Assembly: GCA_002363695.1 (NCBI GenBank)
Contig: DEWO01000148.1
Span: 6,895-13,572, forward strand
Reading direction: 5' to 3'
DNA length: 6,678 nt
Source of the DNA: Prevotella sp. UBA3208
GTDB taxonomy: Bacteria; Bacteroidota; Bacteroidia; Bacteroidales; Bacteroidaceae
Position 1 is the first letter of the stretch, and each line of letters begins with the position of its first letter. Below, one piece after another: positions 1 through 5,225 of the stretch. The notes under the pieces are model-generated. The model searched no databases. It saw only the letters and a program-made list of their open reading frames with translations, and was not told where the DNA came from. The translations under genes and the position numbers were made by a program.

Positions 1-554
1 ACCTTCTCCATCATCTGACCGATGACACCATCCGACAGAATCATGGCAGGATTGCGATACTTGAACGCCAGTTCGAAGGCCAGGTCCACAAAGTCAGCCA
101 TTTCCTGTACTGAGTTAGGTGCCAGCACAATGACATTATAGTCACCGTTACCACCACCACGCGTAGCCTGGAAGTAGTCACCCTGCGACGGCTGAATAGT
201 ACCCAGGCCAGGGCCGCCACGCTGCACGTTGACAAACACGCCTGGCACCTCAGCACCAGCCATATAGGTAATACCCTCCTGCATCAGCGCAATACCAGGG
301 CTCGACGACGAGGTCATGGCACGCTTGCCGGCTCCGGCAGCACCATATACCATATAAATAGAGGCCAGCTCACTCTCTGCCTGCACCACCTGCATACCGG
401 TGGTCTCCCAGGGTTTCAGCTCAGCCAGCGTCTCAATCACTTCACTCTGCGGAGTAATAGGATAGCCGAAATAGCCGTCGCATCCGCAACGAATAGCAGC
501 ATGGGCGATAGCCTCATTGCCTTTCATCAACACAACTTCTCTTTCTTCTGCCAT
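1..554 (-). CDS. vorB: 2-oxoacid:ferredoxin oxidoreductase alpha subunit VorB (3-methyl-2-oxobutanoate dehydrogenase type), C-terminal part beyond the window
   Basis: Reading from the ATG at 554 towards base 1 gives 184 codons without a stop, so the 3' end of the gene lies outside the window. The protein opens with the alpha-subunit pyrimidine-binding domain of the pyruvate/2-oxoacid:ferredoxin oxidoreductase family: GYPITPQSE at residues 30-38, an ESE at 60-62, TSSSSPG at 81-87 and [15 protein letters not shown] at 113-127. These strings are typical of VorB/KorA subunits. The enzyme family oxidatively decarboxylates 2-oxoacids to acyl-CoA and CO2 with reduced ferredoxin, or runs in reverse, using TPP carried mainly by the beta subunit. 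The beta and gamma subunits are expected further left but are not visible. It follows the ferredoxin gene by 3 bases, so the two are surely cotranscribed and probably form one complex. Branched-chain 2-oxoacids are the likely substrate by resemblance; 2-oxoglutarate (KorA) cannot be excluded from this fragment. Confidence 0.93.
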   Translation of the reverse strand, partial: MAEEREVVLMKGNEAIAHAAIRCGCDGYFGYPITPQSEVIETLAELKPWETTGMQVVQAESELASIYMVYGAAGAGKRAMTSSSSPGIALMQEGITYMAGAEVPGVFVNVQRGGPGLGTIQPSQGDYFQATRGGGNGDYNVIVLAPNSVQEMADFVDLAFELAFKYRNPAMILSDGVIGQMMEK

Positions 555-557
555 AGT

Positions 558-788
558 TTACTCCTCCACTTTTTTACGATACACAGTAATACACCCGTCA
601 GGGCAGACTATGCCACACGAGGCACAACCCACACAGGCCTCCTCGTTGACAGCCTCCACATAGGGGTAACCATGCAGATTCACTTTGTTGGCCAAAGCGA
701 TGACTTTCTGAGGGCACGCAATGATGCACAATGAACATCCCTTGCACCTCTCAGTATTCACCTCAATGGCACCTTTCATTTTAGCCAT
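558..788 (-). CDS. 2x[4Fe-4S] ferredoxin-type subunit (delta subunit) of the 2-oxoacid oxidoreductase
   Basis: This 76-residue protein carries two complete CxxCxxCxxxCP cluster motifs: C15, C18, C21, C25 and C52, C55, C58, C62. That is the classical bacterial two-cluster ferredoxin fold with about 26 residues between the motifs. It has no signal peptide or membrane segment, so it is cytoplasmic. As the first gene of the vorB operon it most likely serves as the delta (VorD/KorD-like) subunit that passes electrons from the catalytic subunits to soluble ferredoxin. The start at 788 (MAKMKG) is preferred over the second Met three codons on, because it lies about 35 bases downstream of a well-formed promoter. 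The leader before it is A/T-rich without a Shine-Dalgarno sequence, as is usual in Bacteroidetes. An extra Cys at 66, just after the second motif, is not needed for the clusters. Confidence 0.92.
   Translation of the reverse strand: MAKMKGAIEVNTERCKGCSLCIIACPQKVIALANKVNLHGYPYVEAVNEEACVGCASCGIVCPDGCITVYRKKVEE
561..567 (-). promoter_or_regulatory. Shine-Dalgarno-like GGAGGAG before vorB
   Basis: On the minus strand GGAGGAG lies 6 bases before the vorB ATG, inside the last codons of the ferredoxin gene (the Val-Glu-Glu end, followed by TAA). The spacing is good for ribosome binding and supports the start at 554. It is the only well-placed purine-rich site in the window; other genes here have A-rich leaders. 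It may also simply reflect the GAG-GAG glutamate codons. Confidence 0.5.
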
Positions 789-828
789 ACTTATTTAGTT
801 TAATGCATTAAATCCTGAATTTGGGGTG

Positions 829-859
829 CAAAGGTACAAATAAGTGAGCAAATTACAAA
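829..859 (-). promoter_or_regulatory. Bacteroidetes-type promoter of the ferredoxin-vorB operon
   Basis: On the minus strand TTTG (856-859) is followed after 19 bases by TACCTTTG (829-836), matching the Bacteroidetes primary-sigma consensus TTTG-N19/20-TAnnTTTG. Transcription would begin near 822-826, giving a leader of about 35 bases before the ATG at 788. Confidence 0.75.
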
Positions 860-944
860 AGGAAATCTCGTTTTTTCTGCAAAAACAATCATCTTTCTGA
901 TTTATAGCATGAACAGACTCGCTTCATAGTTTGTCATCATCAGA

Positions 945-973
945 CTTTTCCCGTAGGGTGGAAAAGCCTTTTT
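945..973 (+). terminator. Hairpin followed by T residues, terminator-like, no gene before it
   Basis: CTTTTCC at 945-951 pairs with GGAAAAG at 960-966 around an 8-base loop, followed by CC and five T residues (969-973). The shape resembles a weak intrinsic terminator for plus-strand transcription, yet no plus-strand gene precedes it. It may stop antisense transcripts heading away from the vor operon, end an unrecognised small RNA, or be chance. The stem is A/T-rich and a competing CCC-GTA-GGG hairpin (950-958) overlaps the loop. Confidence 0.3.
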
Positions 974-1005
974 GTTGATATTCAGCTAAAGCCTTTGGCA
1001 AGTCA

Positions 1006-1088
1006 TACCCAAGTACTTCCCAAGGTGTAGCCAAGTCCTAAGGTGCTCCGTGGGCTTGGGTAGGACTTGGGTATAGCTTGGGTACTTG
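1006..1088. repeat. Symmetric array of 11-base repeats forming a long imperfect palindrome
   Basis: Three copies of a TACCCAAG-like octamer start at 1006, 1017 and 1028 (TACCCAAG, TTCCCAAG, TAGCCAAG). Three identical copies of the complement CTTGGGTA start at 1055, 1066 and 1077. Both halves have an 11-base period and are mirror images around position 1045. Because of the period the arms can also pair one unit out of register: 1031-1040 with 1061-1070 (10 pairs), 1019-1024 with 1077-1082, and 1010-1015 with 1083-1088. The element could form a cruciform or an RNA hairpin in either strand. It resembles a small repetitive extragenic palindrome; its function is unknown. Confidence 0.8.
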
Positions 1089-1191
1089 CTTAGTGCAAGG
1101 GGACAAACTGGTCTTATAGGATTCAGGTGGAGGTGACTTTCTCGAGGCAATAGGGAGGGATGTAGACGGTGGTGAGGCTGCCTACGCAGCT

Positions 1192-1247
1192 ATTCCAGAC
1201 AAAATATCAGCAAAGAGTAAACTCTTGCGTCAATAATGGGCTGGAAT
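1192..1247. repeat. Nested inverted repeat with two concentric pairs of arms
   Basis: ATTCCAG at 1192-1198 is complementary to CTGGAAT at 1241-1247. Inside it AAGAGT (1213-1218) pairs with ACTCTT (1221-1226) around AA. Both pairs share the same centre, 1219.5. The 14-base segments between the arms pair poorly. It lies between the 11-base repeat array and the transporter promoter. A protein-binding site, a remnant mobile element and a structured RNA are all possible; none is shown. Confidence 0.5.
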
Positions 1248-1253
1248 TGGGTG

Positions 1254-1261
1254 CAAAGTTA
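1254..1261 (-). promoter_or_regulatory. Second minus-facing promoter-like box (TAACTTTG)
   Basis: On the minus strand TAACTTTG fits the TAnnTTTG element. Its surroundings (1249-1265) match the ferredoxin promoter region (824-840) at 16 of 17 positions. No clear TTTG is found 19-20 bases upstream, so activity is uncertain. If active it would give the vor operon a leader of about 460 bases running through the repeat array. Confidence 0.3.
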
Positions 1262-1291
1262 CAAAGAATTTTTCTAAAAACTCTAATAAAT

Positions 1292-1323
1292 TTTGGTTTT
1301 TTCCTCGCTTAATAGTAACTTTG
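1292..1323 (+). promoter_or_regulatory. Bacteroidetes-type promoter of the BASS transporter gene
   Basis: TTTG at 1292-1295 is followed after 20 bases by TAACTTTG at 1316-1323, a good match to the Bacteroidetes consensus. The box ends only four bases before the ATG at 1328, so the transcript would start at or almost at the start codon. Confidence 0.65.
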
Positions 1324-1327
1324 CAGC

Positions 1328-2251
1328 ATGATGAAACAAATTTGCAAACTGATTTCCGACTACATGGGCTTTTTGGTGCTGCTGGCAGCTATAGTGGCGC
1401 TCATCATGCCCAACGCATTCAGTGGTATTAATCCCATTGTTATCAATCCGTTGCTGGGTGTCATCATGTTCGGCATGGGTATGGCCCTGCGAATAGACGA
1501 CTTCCGCATTGTGTTCAGCCGTCCGAAGGATGTCATCATCGGCTGTATGGCACAGTTCACCATCATGCCTCTGCTGGCATGGGCACTGTCGCAGCTCTTC
1601 TCGCTTGACGAGGCACTGGCTGTGGGTGTGGTGCTTGTAGGCTGCTGTCCGGGTGGTACGGCCTCAAACGTGATAACCTATTTAGCCAAGGGCGACTTGG
1701 CGCTATCGGTAGGCATGACGGCAACCTCTACCCTACTGGCTCCTGTGCTGACTCCGCTGCTTGTCTGGTTTTTGGTAGGTAAATCAGTCGATGTCAATGT
1801 GTTAGGTATGTTGCAGAGTATCCTTTGGGTGGTCATTCTGCCCATTGCGGCAGGACTCATTGTCAAGAGTATCTGGCCGAAGTTCACCGAGAAGGCAACG
1901 GCCTACCTGCCAGCAGTGTCATCGCTTACCATCGCCTTCATCGTGCTTATCATCATCGCTGCCAATGCGCAGAAGTTGCTGATAGGTGGTGCTACCATCA
2001 TAGTGGTGGTCATCCTCCATAACATCTGCGGACTTGGGTTAGGCTATTTGACGGGCCGGCTGTTGCGACTGCCTGATACCAAGCGGCGTGCCATCAGCAT
2101 TGAGGTGGGTATGCAGAACAGCGGTCTGGCCTCCAGCCTCGCCACGCTGCATTTTGCCGCCTACCCAATGGCTACTATCCCCGGTGCAATATTCAGCGTT
2201 TGGCACAATATCAGCGGTGCCATTGTTGCTCGTCTATATGCAAGACAATAG
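1328..2251 (+). CDS. Bile acid:sodium symporter (BASS) family transporter
   Basis: This 307-residue, highly hydrophobic inner-membrane protein has the usual length of bacterial BASS/ASBT-type carriers and about nine to ten membrane helices. The family signature GCCPGGTASNVITYLAKGD spans residues 105-123, and EVGMQNSGLAS spans 259-269. Aligned by eye with the Neisseria ASBT structure as I remember it, the sodium ligands are kept one position earlier: Q76, S113, N114, S127, T131, E259, M262 and Q263, so sodium coupling is likely intact. The substrate cannot be read from sequence: family members carry bile acids, pantothenate or ketopantoate, pyruvate and other 2-oxoacids. The neighbouring 2-oxoacid oxidoreductase makes an organic-acid substrate attractive. 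The start at 1328 (or the next codon, also ATG) keeps the short N-terminal amphipathic stretch typical of the family; M13 at 1364 is an alternative. No convincing intrinsic terminator follows. Confidence 0.93.
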   Translation: MMKQICKLISDYMGFLVLLAAIVALIMPNAFSGINPIVINPLLGVIMFGMGMALRIDDFRIVFSRPKDVIIGCMAQFTIMPLLAWALSQLFSLDEALAVGVVLVGCCPGGTASNVITYLAKGDLALSVGMTATSTLLAPVLTPLLVWFLVGKSVDVNVLGMLQSILWVVILPIAAGLIVKSIWPKFTEKATAYLPAVSSLTIAFIVLIIIAANAQKLLIGGATIIVVVILHNICGLGLGYLTGRLLRLPDTKRRAISIEVGMQNSGLASSLATLHFAAYPMATIPGAIFSVWHNISGAIVARLYARQ

Positions 2252-2317
2252 CGTGCGAACCACATATTAATATTGTGAGCAGTAATGGTTGCAACTTTTT
2301 TCCTTTCTTTATTATAC

Positions 2318-2329
2318 ATTTTCGAAAAT
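2318..2329. promoter_or_regulatory. Perfect 12-base palindrome, possible operator of the XRE-cupin gene
   Basis: ATTTTCGAAAAT is a perfect 12-base palindrome ending seven bases before the TACCTTTG box of the regulator gene. It therefore sits between the -33 and -7 elements, where a bound dimer would block transcription. XRE-type repressors commonly bind such sites near their own gene. Assignment as an autoregulatory operator is an inference; the site is A/T-rich and could be chance. Confidence 0.35.
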
Positions 2330-2335
2330 TATTTG

Positions 2336-2343
2336 TACCTTTG
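2336..2343 (+). promoter_or_regulatory. Promoter -7 box of the XRE-cupin/acyl-CoA synthetase operon
   Basis: TACCTTTG matches the TAnnTTTG element exactly and is followed by GCA as is common in this phylum. No clean TTTG is found 19-21 bases upstream (the region is TTTATTATA-like), so the promoter may be weak or need activation. Transcription near 2347-2350 gives a leader of about 40 bases before the ATG at 2389. Confidence 0.6.
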
Positions 2344-2388
2344 CACGCAAAATAAAAATGTAAGAACAACACTTAATAATAAAGACTT

Positions 2389-2970
2389 ATGTCCAACAAC
2401 AACATTGTAGGTTCTAAAATCAAAGGAATCAGAGAATCGAAGAACCTCACCATCGAGGAAATTTCAGAACGTAGCGGGTTGTCTGTAGAGCAGATTAACT
2501 CCATTGAGAATGACCAAAACCTGCCCTCGCTGGGTCCGCTAATCAAAGTGGCCCGTGCACTGGGTGTGCGACTGGGAACATTCATGGATGACAACGATGC
2601 CTTAGGGCCTGTAGTTACACGCGCCAAGGACCGTGAGGCAGACAGCAGCATCAGTTTCTCGAACGGTGCCGTTGATGCCCGCAAGCACATGGAGTACCAC
2701 CCACTGGCTCAGCAGAAGGCCGGACGCCACATGGAGCCGTTCATCATCGACATCAACCCCTCTGACAACTTGGACTACAAGCTCTCCCAACATGAGGGCG
2801 AAGAGTTCATCTACGTCATGGAAGGTGAACTGGAGGTAGACTACGGCAAGGAGAAATATTCTCTGTTGCCCGGCGACAGCATCTACTATGACAGCATCGT
2901 CAAGCACCACGTGCACAGCGCCCCCGGCAAGTCGGCCAAGATTCTCGCCTTAGTGTATATTCCATTCTAA
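2389..2970 (+). CDS. XRE-family regulator with C-terminal cupin sensor domain
   Basis: The 193-residue protein begins with an XRE helix-turn-helix domain (about residues 9-63, with GLSVEQINSIENDQ at 30-43 as recognition segment). After a linker it ends in a cupin_2 barrel (about residues 115-190). The first cupin motif is visible as QHEGEEFIYVMEGELEV (134-150) and the second as PGDSIYYDSIVKHHVHS (161-177), so H135, E139 and one of H173, H174 or H176 could bind a metal or line the ligand pocket. This architecture is that of PuuR-like regulators, in which the cupin senses a small metabolite and changes DNA binding. The gene heads the operon and lies 27 bases before an acyl-CoA synthetase, so it probably controls that gene in response to an acid or acyl-CoA; the ligand is unknown. 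The start at 2389 fits the domain boundary and the 40-base leader. Confidence 0.9.
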   Translation: MSNNNIVGSKIKGIRESKNLTIEEISERSGLSVEQINSIENDQNLPSLGPLIKVARALGVRLGTFMDDNDALGPVVTRAKDREADSSISFSNGAVDARKHMEYHPLAQQKAGRHMEPFIIDINPSDNLDYKLSQHEGEEFIYVMEGELEVDYGKEKYSLLPGDSIYYDSIVKHHVHSAPGKSAKILALVYIPF

Positions 2971-2973
2971 AGA

Positions 2974-3005
2974 ATTGAAAAGTTGAAAGATTGAAGAATG
3001 GAAAT
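2974..3005 (+). repeat. 8-base tandem repeat covering the ribosome-binding region of the acyl-CoA synthetase gene
   Basis: Four consecutive 8-base units can be read: ATTGAAAA, GTTGAAAG, ATTGAAGA and ATGGAAAT. The last unit contains the start codon (2998-3000). The repeats fill nearly the whole spacer after the regulator's stop codon. They supply A/G-rich sequence before the ATG and could change in copy number by slippage. Confidence 0.6.
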
Positions 3006-4731
3006 GAGTAGCGTGAAATTAGATATGGCAGGCCGTCCGCTGCCAGACAGGACATATCCCGCAGAGACGGGCAGTAAGGGCTATCAGCTCTCAGAGCGCA
3101 CTCTGGGACAGTGGCTCGAGCACTGGGCTGAGACGACACCAGACAAAGAGTACATTGTCTATTCGGATCGCAACCTGCGCTTTACATGGAAGACGTTCAA
3201 CGAGCGTGTAGACAATCTGGCCAAGGGCCTGATAGCCATTGGCGTAAAGAAAGGTTCCAACGTTGGCATCTGGGCTACGAACGTGCCCGACTGGCTGACA
3301 TTCCTCTATGCAACAGCCAAGATTGGCGCCGTGCTGGTAACGGTGAACACCAACTACAAACAGGCCGAGCTGGAATACCTGTGCAAGGACTCGGATATGC
3401 ACACACTGTGCATCACGGACGGCACCTGGGACTGCAACTATGTTGACATGACGTACACCATGCTGCCCGAGCTGCGCGAGTGCGAGCGCGGTCACCTGGA
3501 CTCTGAACGTTTCCCCTTCCTGAAGAACGTAGTATTCATCGGCATGGAGAAGTATCGCGGTATGTTCAACACCGCAGAACTGTTGCTGCTGGGCCAGAAT
3601 ATCGAGGACGAGGAGTTGCAGGAGGCCAAGAGCCAAGTGTCCTGCCACGATGTATGTAACATGCAGTACACCAGCGGCACTACGGGATTCCCCAAGGGTG
3701 TTATGCTGACCCACTATAACATTGCCAACGACGGCTACTTCACGGGCGAGAACATGGGATTCACCCAGGATGACAAACTCTGCGTCTGTGTACCCCTGTT
3801 CCACTGTTTCGGTGTCGTACTGGCTACCATGAACTGTCTGACGCACGGATGTACGGAGGTGATGGTGGAGAAGTTCGACCCGCTGGTGGTGCTGGCCTCC
3901 ATCCATAAGGAACGCTGCACCGCTGTTTATGGTGTACCGACCATGTTCATAGCCGAGTTGGACCACCCCATGTTCGATATGTTCGACCTCTCCTGTCTGC
4001 GTACGGGCATCATGGCCGGCTCACTCTGTCCTGTAGAACTGATGAAGCGCGTCAGCGAGAAGATGTTCCTCACCATCACCAGCGTATACGGACTGACAGA
4101 ATCGTCGCCAGGTATGACTCAGACCTGTCTGAATGACTCGTTCGAGCAGCGCTGCACCACCGTAGGCCGCGACTATCCGTTCGTAGAGGTCAAGGTGCTT
4201 GACCCAGAGACCAACGAGGAGTGTCCCGTGGGTGTTCAGGGCGAGATGTGCTGCCGAGGCTTCAACGTGATGAAGGGCTACTACAAGAACCCCAAGGCTA
4301 CGGCTGAGGTCATTGACAAGAACGGATTCCTGCACTCAGGCGACCTGGGTGTGAAGGACGAAAACGGGTTCTACCGCATCACAGGACGCATCAAGGACAT
4401 GATTATCCGCGGCGGCGAGAACATCTATCCGCGCGAAATCGAGGAGTTCCTCTACCATATGCCTGGCATCAAGGACGTACAGGTAGCAGCCGTTCCCTCT
4501 AAGAAATACGGTGAGGCCGTTGGTGCTTTCATCATTCTGCACGAGGGTGTCAAGATGGAGCCAGAAGACGTACAGGAGTTCTGCCGTGGTAAGATTGCCC
4601 GCTACAAGATTCCAAAGTATGTATTCTTCATCGACCAGTTCCCACTGACGGGTTCAGGCAAGATACAGAAGTTCAAACTGAAAGAGATGAGCCTTGAACT
4701 GTGTAAACAGCAAGGCATCGAAGTCATATAA
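2998..4731 (+). CDS. AMP-forming acyl-CoA synthetase (AMP-binding/ANL superfamily)
   Basis: This 577-residue cytoplasmic enzyme contains the full set of adenylate-forming motifs: the phosphate loop [11 protein letters not shown] (224-234), YGLTE (364-368), SGD (447-449), the hinge region [19 protein letters not shown] (460-478) and the catalytic lysine K555 in TGSGK. The family activates a carboxylic acid with ATP to an acyl-adenylate and transfers it to CoA, giving acyl-CoA, AMP and PPi. Overall likeness is to the medium/long-chain fatty acyl-CoA ligases (FadD/ACSF2-like), not acetyl-CoA synthetase; chain length and branching cannot be told by eye. The nearby VOR-type oxidoreductase makes short branched-chain or aryl acids reasonable substrates. 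It is unusually rich in cysteine (21 of 577 residues). Two start codons (2998 and 3004) are possible. It lies in one operon with the XRE-cupin regulator, which is the likely controller. Confidence 0.92.
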   Translation: MEMSSVKLDMAGRPLPDRTYPAETGSKGYQLSERTLGQWLEHWAETTPDKEYIVYSDRNLRFTWKTFNERVDNLAKGLIAIGVKKGSNVGIWATNVPDWLTFLYATAKIGAVLVTVNTNYKQAELEYLCKDSDMHTLCITDGTWDCNYVDMTYTMLPELRECERGHLDSERFPFLKNVVFIGMEKYRGMFNTAELLLLGQNIEDEELQEAKSQVSCHDVCNMQYTSGTTGFPKGVMLTHYNIANDGYFTGENMGFTQDDKLCVCVPLFHCFGVVLATMNCLTHGCTEVMVEKFDPLVVLASIHKERCTAVYGVPTMFIAELDHPMFDMFDLSCLRTGIMAGSLCPVELMKRVSEKMFLTITSVYGLTESSPGMTQTCLNDSFEQRCTTVGRDYPFVEVKVLDPETNEECPVGVQGEMCCRGFNVMKGYYKNPKATAEVIDKNGFLHSGDLGVKDENGFYRITGRIKDMIIRGGENIYPREIEEFLYHMPGIKDVQVAAVPSKKYGEAVGAFIILHEGVKMEPEDVQEFCRGKIARYKIPKYVFFIDQFPLTGSGKIQKFKLKEMSLELCKQQGIEVI

Positions 4732-4760
4732 TCAATTCCTAAAACAAAACGAATAAAACT

Positions 4761-5186
4761 ATGCAAAGTGACCCCAAGCAGTGCCTATACTGCACCAACA
4801 ACCAGACCCAGAAAGATCTGATGATTGAGTTTGCGCAGCTGCGCGTATCTCGTGCCTTCCTGTTCAAGGAGCAGACCTATCGCGGCCGTTGCCTCGTAGC
4901 CTACAAGGACCACGTGAACGACCTGAACGAACTGTCAGACGAAGACCGTAATGCCTTCATGGCCGACGTAGCACAAGTGACCCGCGCCATGCAGAAGGCA
5001 TTCAATCCCGAGAAGATTAACTATGGTGCCTACAGCGACAAACTGTCACACCTGCACTTCCATCTGGCTCCTAAGTATGTGGACGGCCCCGACTATGGCG
5101 GAACATTCCAAATGAACCCAGGTAAGGTGTATCTTTCGGATGCTGAATATCAGGAGCTGATTGACAAAATCAAGGCTTGCCTTTAA
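4761..5186 (+). CDS. HIT-family (histidine triad) nucleotide hydrolase/transferase
   Basis: The 141-residue protein carries the histidine triad HLHFHL at residues 97-102 (H97, H99, H101), the catalytic loop of HINT/Fhit-type enzymes; the central His forms a nucleotidyl-phosphohistidine intermediate. A CLYC pair at C8 and C11, with H51 in the KDHVNDLNEL segment, resembles the structural zinc site of many bacterial HIT proteins. Typical reactions are hydrolysis of adenosine phosphoramidates, aminoacyl- or acyl-adenylates and dinucleotide polyphosphates. It starts 29 bases after the acyl-CoA synthetase, and since adenylates are the synthetase's intermediate, clearing released acyl-AMP is a possible role (inference). 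The leader AAAACGAATA before the ATG also occurs before the DUF1015 gene. Confidence 0.92.
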   Translation: MQSDPKQCLYCTNNQTQKDLMIEFAQLRVSRAFLFKEQTYRGRCLVAYKDHVNDLNELSDEDRNAFMADVAQVTRAMQKAFNPEKINYGAYSDKLSHLHFHLAPKYVDGPDYGGTFQMNPGKVYLSDAEYQELIDKIKACL

Positions 5187-5190
5187 TCCC

Positions 5191-5219
5191 TTTTCGTCGG
5201 AATAACGATTTAACGAAAA
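5191..5219 (+). repeat. Hairpin in the HIT-DUF1015 spacer
   Basis: TTTTCGT at 5191-5197 pairs with ACGAAAA at 5213-5219 around a 15-base loop. It fills most of the 39-base spacer and ends seven bases before the next start codon, where it could affect translation or mRNA stability. No T run follows, so it is not a typical terminator. The stem is A/T-rich and may be chance. Confidence 0.35.
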
Positions 5220-5225
5220 ACGAAT

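Larger units (their letters stand above)
789..1327. other. 539-base non-coding divergent region between the vor operon and the transporter gene
   Basis: No plausible gene is present on either strand: open stretches are short and lack family resemblance. It contains the minus promoter at 829-859, the plus promoter at 1292-1323, and several inverted repeats listed separately. A small extra hairpin, GCTGC-CTAC-GCAGC, lies at 1177-1190. The stretch from about 1090 to 1176 shows nothing I can interpret. The length is large for a compact region of this kind, so a small RNA or a degenerate insertion is possible, but nothing directly proves either. Confidence 0.7.

Noticed and set aside
501..734. Plus-strand open frame of 77 codons
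   Set aside because: It overlaps the vorB start and the ferredoxin gene in antisense, and the cluster-binding cysteines of the minus-strand frame show which is real.
1006..1088. Possible CRISPR array
   Set aside because: The units are 8 bases with 3-base gaps and are inverted between halves; there are no 20-40 base repeats with unique spacers and no cas genes.
1177..1190. Small GCTGC-CTAC-GCAGC hairpin as a terminator or attachment site
   Set aside because: Only five pairs, no T tract on either strand and no integrase nearby.
2262..2301. Intrinsic terminator after the transporter gene
   Set aside because: ATATTAATAT and GTTGCAAC are palindromes without loops and the T6 run follows the latter directly, so no stable stem-loop of normal form can be drawn. 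Termination there remains unresolved.
3091..3966. Long open frame (291 codons) on the minus strand
   Set aside because: It lies wholly antisense to the acyl-CoA synthetase, whose motifs are intact in the plus frame. Its translation is low-complexity (rich in H, Q, V, L) with no recognisable domain, as expected from a G/C-rich-third-position gene read backwards.
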